A DNA stretch of 64,000 nucleotides from Sulfurimonas crateris (GTDB taxonomy: Bacteria > Campylobacterota > Campylobacteria > Campylobacterales > Sulfurimonadaceae): contig NZ_SZPX01000001.1 of NCBI RefSeq assembly GCF_005217605.1, forward strand, positions 431,380 through 495,379. The letters are read 5' to 3'. The notes under the pieces were generated by a model. It was not told the origin of the DNA and did not search any database. It saw only the letters and a program-made list of their open reading frames with translations. Position numbers and translations under genes: made by a program. Positions 17,230 to 26,277 of the stretch are shown piece by piece (the stretch's first letter is position 1; each line of letters opens with the position of its first letter).

Positions 17230-17454
17230 ATGGAACAAGTTAAAACTGTAATGCAAGAAGAGTTTACAAAAAACTATGATTTTTACAAAGATTATGATGA
17301 CATGGTTATCGACAAAGAGACAGAGCAAGTTTTTAAAACAAACTTTTTAAATGGAATGGTTCAGCTAGTGCCAGTGAGTAACAATACTGCTATGGAAAAG
17401 ATCGAGCAAGGGCTTAGTGAGTTTGCGAAAAAACTCAAAAGGCAGGGGTTTTAA
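17230..17454 (+). CDS. Small hypothetical protein (74 aa)
   Basis: Start ATG follows aaggagaatgaac. Acidic, Asp/Glu/Lys-rich and probably helical (MEQVKTVMQEEFTKNYDFYK). No family recognised, no membrane helix. It begins 17 bases after the second AbiEii gene and stands 69 bases before hsdR, so it may belong to either unit. A tatgat-like box between it and hsdR suggests that hsdR has its own promoter. Confidence 0.5.
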   Translation: MEQVKTVMQEEFTKNYDFYKDYDDMVIDKETEQVFKTNFLNGMVQLVPVSNNTAMEKIEQGLSEFAKKLKRQGF

Positions 17455-17523
17455 AAGCAAAAAATAACGCTTTTATGCAAGATATGATAATATAAAAAAC
17501 AATAATAATTTTAGGTTTATGGC

Positions 17524-19905
17524 ATGTCAAAGAAAAATTTAACAGAACGAGATATTTGTACAAAGTATATAACTCCAGCACTTATAGAGTCTGGTTGGAA
17601 CTTACACTCTCAATTTAGAGAGGAAGTAACCTTTTTTACAAACGGTCGTATCTATGTTCACGGTAAGATGGTACGCCGAGGTGAGCAAAAAAGAGCTGAT
17701 TATGTTCTTTACTACAAACCAAATATTCCTATAGCTATCATCGAAGCAAAAGACAACAAACATAGCATCGGTGATGGTATGCAACAGGGTCTAAGCTATG
17801 CAGAGATTTTAGATATACCTTTTGTTTATAGTACAAACGGTGATGGCTTTTTAGAGCATGACCCGACACTGACTCATGGCGTACTTGAAAAAGAGATAAC
17901 ACTTGGTAGTTTTCCGTCTCCAGATGAGCTTTGGCAAAGATATAAAAAGTACAGAGGTATTGAGGAAGATGAAGCGGAAAAAGTGGCACTTTCTCCTTAC
18001 TACATTGATGATCCAAAAAGAGAACCAAGGTATTATCAAAAAAATGCCATCAACAGAACTATAGAAGCCATTGCCAAAGGTCAAAAAAGAATTTTGCTAG
18101 TAATGGCGACAGGTACTGGAAAAACTTACACTGCATTTCAGATCATCTACAGACTTTACAAATCAAGAAAAGCAAAAAGAATACTTTTTTTAGCAGATAG
18201 AAATATACTTGTAGATCAAACAAAGATAGGTGACTTTAAACATTTTGGCGACAAGATGACCAAAATTACCAATAGAACTATCGATAAATCTTTTGAAGTT
18301 TATCTCTCGCTTTATCAAGCTATTACGGGTAATAGTGAAGAGAAAAAGATCTTTAAAGAGTTTAGCCGTGACTTTTTTGATCTGATTGTCATAGATGAGG
18401 CACACCGTGGAAGTGCAGCAGAGGACAGCCAGTGGAGAGAGATACTGGAGTATTTTGATGGTGCAGTACAAATAGGTCTTACCGCAACTCCAAAAGAGAC
18501 AAAATATGTGAGCAATATCTCATACTTTGGTGAACCAGTTTATACATACTCTTTAAAGCAAGGGATTGATGACGGTTTCTTGGCTCCATACAAAGTGATC
18601 CGATTATCGTTAGACAAAGATGTTGAAGGATGGCGACCATATAACGGACAAACTGATGATAAAGGTGAAGAGATTGAGGACAGAGAGTACAACACAAAAG
18701 ACTTTGATAGAAATCTAATCCTTACCCAAAGAACAAATCTTGTAGCAAAAAAGGTTACTGAATATCTAAACGCAAATGACCCTTATATGAAAACGATTGT
18801 CTTTTGTGTAGATATAGATCATGCTGAGAGAATGAGACAAGCTCTTGTAAATGCCAATCCTGCTATGGCAAAAGAGAGTAGAAAGTATGTTATGCGAATA
18901 ACTGGAGATAATGAAGAAGGTAAAAAAGAGCTAGACAATTTCATAGACCCAGAATCTACATACCCAGTCATCGCAACTACTTCAAAGCTTATGACGACAG
19001 GTGTGGATGCTCAAACGACAGGGCTAATTGTGCTTGATAGCAATATAGGTTCTATGACGGAGTTTAAACAGATCATAGGTCGTGGTACTCGAATAAACGA
19101 GACTTACGGGAAACTCTATTTTACGATCATGGATTTTAGAAATGTTACAAGACATTTTGCCGATTCAGATTTTGACGGTGATCCAGTGCAAATCTATGAG
19201 CCAAAAGATGATGACCCTATAACACCTCCAGATGAAGAGATGCCAGAAGAGTTTAGCGACACTGTAAATGAACCAAGTGAGCTATACGGTGAGACTCCAG
19301 ATGTATCTATCACGGGCGGTGAGGATGGCACTTCTAAACCCACTCGCCATATAGTAAGCGGTGTGAAAGTAAAAGTCTTAAACAAAAGAGTGCAGTACAT
19401 TGGAGCAGACGGTAAGCTCATCACAGAATCACTTGTGGATTACAGCCGTAAAAATATCAAAAAAGCCTATGCAAGTTTAAATGAGTTTTTACAAGAGTGG
19501 AGCACGGCAGAGCAAAAAGAGGCGATCATCAAAGCTCTAAGCGATCAAGGTGTCTTTTTCGATGAGCTTGAGAGCGAAGTTGGCAAAGAGGGGCTTGATC
19601 CATTCGATCTTATATGTCACATAGCATTTGACAGACCAGCACTCACAAGAGCCGAGCGAGCAGGCAAACTAAAACAAAACAGTTATTTTGATAAATATTC
19701 AGACAAAGCAAAAGCAGTTATAAACGCACTGTTAGACAAATATACCGAATCAGGCATAGAGAGTATAGAAGACATCGCAGTGCTGAAAGTACCGCCATTT
19801 AACGAATACGGAACTATAACGGAGCTTACAAAACTTTTTGGTGGTGGAAGAACTGGGTATCAGTCACTTATCAAAGAAATAGAACAACATTTATATGCAT
19901 CGTGA
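17524..19905 (+). CDS. hsdR: Type I restriction enzyme R subunit
   Basis: 793 residues. N-terminal PD-(D/E)XK nuclease domain with ADYVLYY and IAIIEAKDN (about 58-80), then the translocating SF2 motor: MATGTGKT (about 194-201), DEAHRGS (about 291) and LTATPKET (about 320), with QIIGRGTRI further on. The C-terminal EcoEI-type domain (PPFNEYGTITELTKLFGG) closes the protein. It cuts unmodified DNA after translocation with HsdM and HsdS. In normal operons it lies next to hsdM or hsdS; here it is separated from hsdM by three genes (recQ-like, dprA-like, HNH), 18 bases after which the RecQ gene starts. Confidence 0.93.
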   Translation: MSKKNLTERDICTKYITPALIESGWNLHSQFREEVTFFTNGRIYVHGKMVRRGEQKRADYVLYYKPNIPIAIIEAKDNKHSIGDGMQQGLSYAEILDIPFVYSTNGDGFLEHDPTLTHGVLEKEITLGSFPSPDELWQRYKKYRGIEEDEAEKVALSPYYIDDPKREPRYYQKNAINRTIEAIAKGQKRILLVMATGTGKTYTAFQIIYRLYKSRKAKRILFLADRNILVDQTKIGDFKHFGDKMTKITNRTIDKSFEVYLSLYQAITGNSEEKKIFKEFSRDFFDLIVIDEAHRGSAAEDSQWREILEYFDGAVQIGLTATPKETKYVSNISYFGEPVYTYSLKQGIDDGFLAPYKVIRLSLDKDVEGWRPYNGQTDDKGEEIEDREYNTKDFDRNLILTQRTNLVAKKVTEYLNANDPYMKTIVFCVDIDHAERMRQALVNANPAMAKESRKYVMRITGDNEEGKKELDNFIDPESTYPVIATTSKLMTTGVDAQTTGLIVLDSNIGSMTEFKQIIGRGTRINETYGKLYFTIMDFRNVTRHFADSDFDGDPVQIYEPKDDDPITPPDEEMPEEFSDTVNEPSELYGETPDVSITGGEDGTSKPTRHIVSGVKVKVLNKRVQYIGADGKLITESLVDYSRKNIKKAYASLNEFLQEWSTAEQKEAIIKALSDQGVFFDELESEVGKEGLDPFDLICHIAFDRPALTRAERAGKLKQNSYFDKYSDKAKAVINALLDKYTESGIESIEDIAVLKVPPFNEYGTITELTKLFGGGRTGYQSLIKEIEQHLYAS

Positions 19906-19923
19906 TGGGAGAGGAAATAGAAG

Positions 19924-22011
19924 ATGTTAACTAGAGAACAAGCTCAACAATATTTAAAAGACTCTCTTCAAAATCAAAATGCTGATTTCAGAGAAGATCA
20001 GTATGAAGCTATTGATACAGTTGTAAACCAAAGAAAAAAAGTTCTTGTTGTTCAAAAAACTGGATGGGGTAAAAGTAGTGTATATTTTATTTCTACCAAG
20101 TTTTTAAGAGAGCAAGGAAGCGGACTTACAATTATTATCTCTCCTTTGTTGGCATTAATGAGAAACCAAATAGATTCAGCTAAAAAACTCGGACTAAATG
20201 TTGTAACAATTAATTCCTCAAACACAGATGATTGGGATTTAATCAAAGCACAAATTTTACGAAACGAAGTTGATGCACTTCTTGTCTCTCCAGAAAGATT
20301 GGCAAATGAAAACTTTATGCAAGAAATATTGGAACCAATTTCTGGGAGTATTGGACTATTTGTAATTGATGAAGCACATTGTATTAGTGATTGGGGTCAT
20401 GATTTTCGACCTGATTATAAAAGAATTACAAATATATTAAAACAAATGCCTGTAAACACACCCATTTTAGCAACAACAGCAACGGCAAATGATAGAGTAA
20501 TTACCGATATTGAAAATCAAATTAGTGGACTTGTTACAATTAGAGGAAGCCTTAAAAGAGAAAGTCTTTCTTTGCACAATATAAGACTTCCTGAACCGTC
20601 TCATAGACTCGCTTGGCTGCTTGAACATTTACCATCTTTTGAAGGATCTGGAATCGTCTATGTTTTAACACAGAGAGATGCCAAAGTAGTTGCTCAGTGG
20701 CTTAATCAAAATGGTATTGCAGCAAGTGCTTATTTTAGTGGTGTTGAGCATGATGAATTTGAGAGTGGCGATGAGTATAGAATCTTTTTAGAAAATCAAC
20801 TTATAAATAATGAGATAAAAGTATTGGTTGCTACATCAGCTCTTGGAATGGGATTTGATAAGAGTGATTTAGGTTTTGTAATTCATTATCAAGCTCCAGG
20901 ATCGATTATCAGTTACTATCAGCAAGTTGGTCGTGCAGGTCGTGGTATAGATGAAGCCTATGGTGTTTTACTAAGCGGACATGAAGATGATGATATTCAT
21001 GATTTTTTTAGAGGCTCATCGTTTCCAAAAGAGCAAAATATTGCTTTAGTGCTAGAGCATTTGGATAATAGTGACGGATTGTCTATAGTAGATTTACAAA
21101 AAGAACTTAACTTAACTCAGGGAGAAGTTGAAAAGACATTAAAGTATCTTAATGTAGAAACACCTGCACCTGTAACAAAAATTGGCTCAAAATGGCATAG
21201 AACAGCAAATAAATATGTGCATAATAGAGAAAAGATCGAGGCTATTTTAGCTATCAGACAATCTGAATGGGATGAGATGCAAAGCTATTTAGATACTGAT
21301 CAATGTTTAATGTTTTTTTTACAAAATGCCTTAAATGATCCGAAGCCTCAAATATGTGGAAAATGTGCTAATTGTGGGACTGCTTTAAGTGGTGAATTCT
21401 CTCACGAAAATGGTTTGAAAGCCGCCGACTTCTTGAAAAAAAGCGACATAGTTTTTAACCCTAAAAAGCAAGTAAAATTGGATGCTCTAAGTGCATATGG
21501 CATTAGAGGAAATATCAGACCAGAATTAAGAGCCGAAGAGGGACGAATTTTATCTAGATGGGAAGATGCTGGATGGGGAAGAGTCGTCGCAAAAGATAAA
21601 CATCAAGGTGAATTTTCAGATCAACTAGTAGATGCATTTGTAGAAATGGTTAAAAAGTGGAATCCTTTCCCTGCACCACAGTGGATTACATGTATTCCAT
21701 CACTAAATCATCCAGCATTAGTTCCAAGTTTTGCACAAAAAGTAGCAAAAAAACTAAATTTACCTTTTATAGCAGCTGTGAAAAAGATAAAACAAAATCA
21801 AGCTCAGAAAATGATGAATAATGCCTACTATCAAGCCAAAAATCTTGATGGGGTATTTGAAGTGGAAGATAATATACCTGATAAGCCTGTTCTGTTGATA
21901 GATGATGTCATTGATTCTGGTTGGACAGTCACGGTTGCCTCGGCTCTTTTAAAGCAAAAGGGAAGTGGTAAAGTATTTCCTGCTTCACTTGCTACAACTG
22001 GAAAAATGTAA
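19924..22011 (+). CDS. RecQ helicase fused to a C-terminal phosphoribosyltransferase domain
   Basis: 695 residues. RecQ-type SF2 helicase: Walker A KTGWGKS (45-51), DEAHCISDWGHDFRP (about 149), TATA motif, and QQVGRAGRG (about 335). The RecQ zinc site follows (Cys in DQCLMFF, then CGKCANCG). After a winged-helix-like region a type I phosphoribosyltransferase domain ends the protein, with VLLIDDVIDSGWTVT (about 658-672) as the PRPP loop. The fusion joins DNA unwinding to a nucleotide-handling or nucleotide-sensing module. The stop shares one base with the dprA-like ATG, so the two are coupled. Ordinary RecQ lacks the last domain, so this is likely a conflict-system version. Confidence 0.88.
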   Translation: MLTREQAQQYLKDSLQNQNADFREDQYEAIDTVVNQRKKVLVVQKTGWGKSSVYFISTKFLREQGSGLTIIISPLLALMRNQIDSAKKLGLNVVTINSSNTDDWDLIKAQILRNEVDALLVSPERLANENFMQEILEPISGSIGLFVIDEAHCISDWGHDFRPDYKRITNILKQMPVNTPILATTATANDRVITDIENQISGLVTIRGSLKRESLSLHNIRLPEPSHRLAWLLEHLPSFEGSGIVYVLTQRDAKVVAQWLNQNGIAASAYFSGVEHDEFESGDEYRIFLENQLINNEIKVLVATSALGMGFDKSDLGFVIHYQAPGSIISYYQQVGRAGRGIDEAYGVLLSGHEDDDIHDFFRGSSFPKEQNIALVLEHLDNSDGLSIVDLQKELNLTQGEVEKTLKYLNVETPAPVTKIGSKWHRTANKYVHNREKIEAILAIRQSEWDEMQSYLDTDQCLMFFLQNALNDPKPQICGKCANCGTALSGEFSHENGLKAADFLKKSDIVFNPKKQVKLDALSAYGIRGNIRPELRAEEGRILSRWEDAGWGRVVAKDKHQGEFSDQLVDAFVEMVKKWNPFPAPQWITCIPSLNHPALVPSFAQKVAKKLNLPFIAAVKKIKQNQAQKMMNNAYYQAKNLDGVFEVEDNIPDKPVLLIDDVIDSGWTVTVASALLKQKGSGKVFPASLATTGKM

Positions 22012-23147
22012 TGAATGATCTAAGTTTAAATGCACAAGCAATTATTTTATTAACAGCTTATTTTAACAAGGGGGATAAACCTCTTACAATAATGGAGTAC
22101 TCAAAATTTGCGTCATGGCTTCTTCAAAACAATATGAAACCATCAGACCTTTTAGAATTGAATGCACGAGAAGTTTTAGAGAATTGGGATGATACAAAAA
22201 TTACACAAGATAGAATACTATCTTTACTATCAAGAGGAAATGCAATGGCAATTTCTCTTCAAAAATGGCAAAATTGTGGAATTTGGATCATTACAAGGGC
22301 AGATCCAGAGTATCCAGTAAGATTAAAAAAGAGATTAGGACAAAAGGCTCCGCCAATATTGTACGGTGCAGGCAATAAGAAAATACTCAATACTAAAGGT
22401 GTCGCTATTATCGGTTCAAGAGATGCATCCTCAGATGATTTAGACTTCACATTTAAACTAGGGGAAAAACTTGCACAATCAGGCTACAGTGTTGTTTCAG
22501 GTGCTGCAAGAGGGATAGATGAATCATCAATGCTAGGATCAATAAATGCTGATGGGACGACTATAGGAGTAGTTGCTGATGCTTTAATGCAAAAAGTTTT
22601 ATCCAAAAAATATAGGGATGCAATACGAAATAATAATTTAGTATTAATCAGTCCATATTACCCAGATGCAAGGTTTAGTGCTGGTAATGCAATGGGTAGA
22701 AATAAATATATTTATGTTTTGGCAGAATCTTCGATTGTAATTCACTCTGGACTCAAGGGTGGTACATGGGAAGGTGCAAAAGAGAATTTTAAAAATGGTT
22801 GGGTAAGCCTTTTTGTAAAGAAAAATGATGATGTTAATTCAGGAAATCAAAAACTTCTTGAGATGGGCGGTTTAGAATTAAAAGATTTGGACTCATTGGA
22901 TTACTTATTTACTACAAATCAAGATGTTAAAACAGCTACAGTTAGTAAAAAAGAGGCATTGGATAAAAGAATTTTAGAACTATTATCTTTAGAAAAATTA
23001 ACACTCAAAGAGATTGCAGAAAAGCTTGAAGAAGCTCAAAATATAGTTAAAAAAACAATAGATGAACTATTGAATTCTGGAGATATTGAAAAACATCCCA
23101 CTAGCCCTTTACGCTTTAGTAAAGCTATAAAATTACCCGGACTATAA
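22011..23147 (+). CDS. dprA: DprA/Smf-family protein
   Basis: 378 residues. The Rossmann-like DprA domain is seen as AIIGSRDASSDD (about 132-143), SGAARGIDESSML (about 164-176), NAMGRNKYIYVLAES (about 225-239) and SGLKGGTWEGA. An N-terminal helical region with a HhH-like part and a C-terminal winged helix (LTLKEIAEKLEEAQNIVKKT) are also visible. Normal DprA loads RecA onto incoming single-stranded DNA in transformation. Here it sits in a defence operon and overlaps the RecQ fusion by one base, which suggests a dedicated partner and not the housekeeping copy. DprA-like folds also bind nucleotides in some defence systems. Confidence 0.85.
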   Translation: MNDLSLNAQAIILLTAYFNKGDKPLTIMEYSKFASWLLQNNMKPSDLLELNAREVLENWDDTKITQDRILSLLSRGNAMAISLQKWQNCGIWIITRADPEYPVRLKKRLGQKAPPILYGAGNKKILNTKGVAIIGSRDASSDDLDFTFKLGEKLAQSGYSVVSGAARGIDESSMLGSINADGTTIGVVADALMQKVLSKKYRDAIRNNNLVLISPYYPDARFSAGNAMGRNKYIYVLAESSIVIHSGLKGGTWEGAKENFKNGWVSLFVKKNDDVNSGNQKLLEMGGLELKDLDSLDYLFTTNQDVKTATVSKKEALDKRILELLSLEKLTLKEIAEKLEEAQNIVKKTIDELLNSGDIEKHPTSPLRFSKAIKLPGL

Positions 23148-23179
23148 AACAAATTAAAAGGAATAAATAAATTATGGCA
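23147..23179 (+). repeat. Duplicated leader, copy 1 (before the HNH gene)
   Basis: aaacaaattaaaaggaataa followed by ataaattatggca. Nearly identical to 24815-24846, the leader of hsdM; differences are one extra t and one c-to-t change. It includes the ribosome site and start codon. Confidence 0.7.
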
Positions 23180-24790
23180 TCAAAATACTTATCAAGCTTA
23201 TCAAAAGAGGATTATGAATCTCTTACGCAAAAGTTGTGGGATATTCAGAATCATAGATGCTTTATCTGTGAAGAAGAAATTGATTTGAAGCTGAACTCAA
23301 CGAACATAGATCACATTAAACCTCTTGCAAATAAGGGTAAAGATTCTGAAGAAAATTTTGCTTTAACCCATGAAAGTTGTAATAAATCAAAACAAGATGC
23401 AAATTTAAAAATTGCCAAGGTGCTAGCACGGTTGAAAAAAATACAAGATGATGTATCCTTAAAAGGCAGTCACGGTGCTTCATTAAAAGATGTTTTGAAA
23501 TTTTACGATGGGTCAAAATTTGATTTTAAATGGACTCAGGAAGATAATATTGTTAAATACTCATTTTCACAAATTGGTGACAATAAGATATATCAAGCAC
23601 CAATATTTACTGATAATCTTTCAGGTGAAAAATCTATATTTCTAGAAATACCAATAGAATATCTTTATCACGATGAAATTATCAATCCAAGAGGCATTAA
23701 CAGTTCAATATCAAAGCTAGTAAAAGAATTTGATAAAGGAAATCCGCAATTACATTTAAGTTTAGTAAGAATTCATGATAATAAACTAAAAGTATTTGAT
23801 GGTCAGCACAAGGCGGTAGCACAAATATTATTAAATACGAAAAAACTAGTAGTCAGAGTTTTTCTAAACCCTGATATAGATAGATTGACAGAAACCAATA
23901 CAAATGCAGGAAGTAATTTAAGGCAAATTGCATTTGATAAATCTATTATGCGTCAATTAAATTATACTTTATATTCTGAAAGGGTTAAAAAATATCGAGA
24001 AGAACATAATTTAAAAGAGGATGATTATACATTCTCAGAGCAACAACTCGTAGACTATTTTAAGGGTGATGGTGCGAATATAAAAAAATATATAACTGAT
24101 GCCATCAAGCATTCTGTTACAAACTCTAAAGAAAATAAGTTGAAAGACTATATTGATTTTGAGGGTAAAGCTAAAGATTTGCCAATATCTTATAGTGCTT
24201 TTGATAAAACAATTTTATCAACATTTATTAGTACTAAACTAATCTTAAAAACTCCGATTGACTATAAGACAGATGAGGGATTGAATCCAAGAGAAATAGA
24301 GATTGATCAGATAGTAAAACTTCTCAATATTTTGGCTGATATAGTCTATGTAAATAAATTTCAACCTGAAATTGGGGTGTATAGAATTGAAAACAAAATT
24401 ATTGACAAAAAAGATTCTGATATCTCTGATGAGCATTTAATTGCTTATAGAATGAGCAAAGAGGAGATAATGCACAATTGGCTGCAATATTTGCAAATGG
24501 TTATAAAAGCCTATATGTCAAATACTGGGAAGATAATCAATGACGATGAAATTTTTCAACAACCTTTCGATGAACAGCTTTGGAAAAATATACGAAACTT
24601 TGTGAAAAATTTACGTGATCTTCCACTTTGGAAAGATAGAGGAATGGCAAGTACAGTTTTTTCTGGAAAAAATACATATGATTATTGGAAAGCTATATTT
24701 CAAACTGCTAAAACTCCAGATAATGCTGTTGTTTTAACTAAACCGCTAAATTATATGGAAATGATTAAATATGACGATACAAGAGAATAG
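23174..24790 (+). CDS. HNH endonuclease fused to a DGQHR (DndB-like) domain
   Basis: 538 residues. N-terminal HNH nuclease with the zinc-type Cys-x-x-Cys (Cys29, Cys32), NIDHIKPL (Asp46-His47) and ESCNKSK (Cys69), giving a DNA-cutting fold. The main body contains VFDGQHKAVAQ (Asp209-Gly-Gln-His212), the hallmark of DGQHR/DndB proteins, which are ParB-like ATP- or nucleotide-binding proteins linked to DNA-modification defence, followed by NTNAGSNLRQIAFDKS. The remaining 250 residues are helical with no known motif. No Dnd or deazaguanine modification gene is present here. It has the same leader as hsdM, so it was probably inserted into the hsd operon. Confidence 0.8.
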   Translation: MASKYLSSLSKEDYESLTQKLWDIQNHRCFICEEEIDLKLNSTNIDHIKPLANKGKDSEENFALTHESCNKSKQDANLKIAKVLARLKKIQDDVSLKGSHGASLKDVLKFYDGSKFDFKWTQEDNIVKYSFSQIGDNKIYQAPIFTDNLSGEKSIFLEIPIEYLYHDEIINPRGINSSISKLVKEFDKGNPQLHLSLVRIHDNKLKVFDGQHKAVAQILLNTKKLVVRVFLNPDIDRLTETNTNAGSNLRQIAFDKSIMRQLNYTLYSERVKKYREEHNLKEDDYTFSEQQLVDYFKGDGANIKKYITDAIKHSVTNSKENKLKDYIDFEGKAKDLPISYSAFDKTILSTFISTKLILKTPIDYKTDEGLNPREIEIDQIVKLLNILADIVYVNKFQPEIGVYRIENKIIDKKDSDISDEHLIAYRMSKEEIMHNWLQYLQMVIKAYMSNTGKIINDDEIFQQPFDEQLWKNIRNFVKNLRDLPLWKDRGMASTVFSGKNTYDYWKAIFQTAKTPDNAVVLTKPLNYMEMIKYDDTRE

Positions 24791-24814
24791 CTCTTTTATG
24801 AAAAAATAAAATAC

Positions 24815-24846
24815 AAACAAATAAAAGGAACAAATAAATTATGGCA
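24815..24846 (+). repeat. Duplicated leader, copy 2 (before hsdM)
   Basis: aaacaaataaaaggaacaaa followed by taaattatggca, the probable original leader of hsdM. See 23147-23179. Confidence 0.7.
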
Positions 24847-26277
24847 GATATTTCAAATATCGTAAAATCAATTCAAAACATTATGAGAACAGATACGGGT
24901 GTCGATGGGGATGCTCAAAGAATTTCACAACTTGTGTGGATGCTTTTTCTAAAAGTATTTGATGCAAAAGAGGAAGAATTTGAACTAGAAAGTGAAAACT
25001 ACAGATCTCCAATCCCTGAAAAACTTAGATGGAGAAGCTGGGCTACAGATGATGAGGGCTTAACGGGTGAAGAGTTGATGCTTTTTATAAACAATGAACT
25101 TTTCCCAACACTTAAAGAGCTTGACATCACTACATCTAACGCTTATGCTCCACTTGTAAAAGGGATGTTTGAAGATGCCTACAACTACATGAAGTCTGGA
25201 ACACTTCTAAGACAAGTGGTAAACAAACTTGAAGAGATAAACTTTGATAACCTTTCAGAGCGACACCTGTTCAATGACATGTACGAGCAGATACTCAAAG
25301 ATCTTCAAAGTGCAGGAAATGCAGGAGAATACTACACCCCAAGAGCCGTGACAGAGTTCATAGTGCAGATGGTTGATCCAAGACTCGGTGAAAAAGTATT
25401 TGACCCAGCATGTGGAACGGGAGGCTTTCTTATAAGCTCCATAAACCACATCATGAAAAGCGATGTAAAAACGGCAGAAGATAAAAAGACACTAGAACAT
25501 ACAATCCAAGGGATAGAGAAAAAACAGCTTCCCTACATGCTATGTCTTACAAACCTTATACTTCACGATATAGAAACGCCAAGTGTCAGACATGACAACT
25601 CGCTATCGTATCCTCTAAAAGACATCACTCCAAATGAGAGAGTGGACTGCATTGTGGCAAATCCTCCTTTTGGCGGAACAGAAGAGCAAGGCATAGAAAA
25701 CAACTTCCCAGCAACTTACCGTACAAGAGAGACGGCAGACCTGTTTTTACTGCTTTTTATACAGATGCTAAAACCAAGAGGCAGAGCTGGGATAGTTCTG
25801 CCAGACGGTACACTTTTTGGTGATGGCGTAACAGCTAGGATAAAAGAGAAACTCCTTGAAGAGTGTAACCTGCATACCATAGTAAGACTGCCAAACGGGA
25901 TATTTGCTCCATATACGGACATAAATACAAACCTGCTTTTCTTTACAAAGGGTGAGCCGACAAAAGAGATATGGTACTATGAGCAACCACTGCCACAAGG
26001 GTACAAAAAATACACCAAAACAAAACCAGTAAAACTGCAAGACTTTGAAGAACTGAAAAAGTGGTGGAACGATAGAGTTGAAAATGAACTGGCTTACAAA
26101 GTCGATATAGATACTATCAAAGCAAATAATTTTAACCTTGATGTGAAAAACCCTCATAAAGGTGAAGTAGAAGAAGAACTTACAACAAACGAGATTATAG
26201 ATAAGATAGAAGCTTCGATGAGCAAAAGTGTAGAGCTACTTGAAGAGATAAGAGGTTTGGCTAATGCGAGAGGTTAA
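24841..26277 (+). CDS. hsdM: Type I restriction enzyme M subunit (adenine methyltransferase)
   Basis: 478 residues. Motif I for S-adenosylmethionine is FDPACGTGGFL (about 188-198), and the catalytic motif IV is ANPPFGG (about 274-280), which marks N6-adenine methylation. The N-terminal helical domain (ISQLVWMLFLKVFDAKEEEF) fits HsdM_N. Overlaps hsdS by 14 bases, so translation is coupled. Protects host DNA together with HsdS and completes the restriction complex with HsdR. Length and motifs look complete. Confidence 0.95.
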   Translation: MADISNIVKSIQNIMRTDTGVDGDAQRISQLVWMLFLKVFDAKEEEFELESENYRSPIPEKLRWRSWATDDEGLTGEELMLFINNELFPTLKELDITTSNAYAPLVKGMFEDAYNYMKSGTLLRQVVNKLEEINFDNLSERHLFNDMYEQILKDLQSAGNAGEYYTPRAVTEFIVQMVDPRLGEKVFDPACGTGGFLISSINHIMKSDVKTAEDKKTLEHTIQGIEKKQLPYMLCLTNLILHDIETPSVRHDNSLSYPLKDITPNERVDCIVANPPFGGTEEQGIENNFPATYRTRETADLFLLLFIQMLKPRGRAGIVLPDGTLFGDGVTARIKEKLLEECNLHTIVRLPNGIFAPYTDINTNLLFFTKGEPTKEIWYYEQPLPQGYKKYTKTKPVKLQDFEELKKWWNDRVENELAYKVDIDTIKANNFNLDVKNPHKGEVEEELTTNEIIDKIEASMSKSVELLEEIRGLANARG

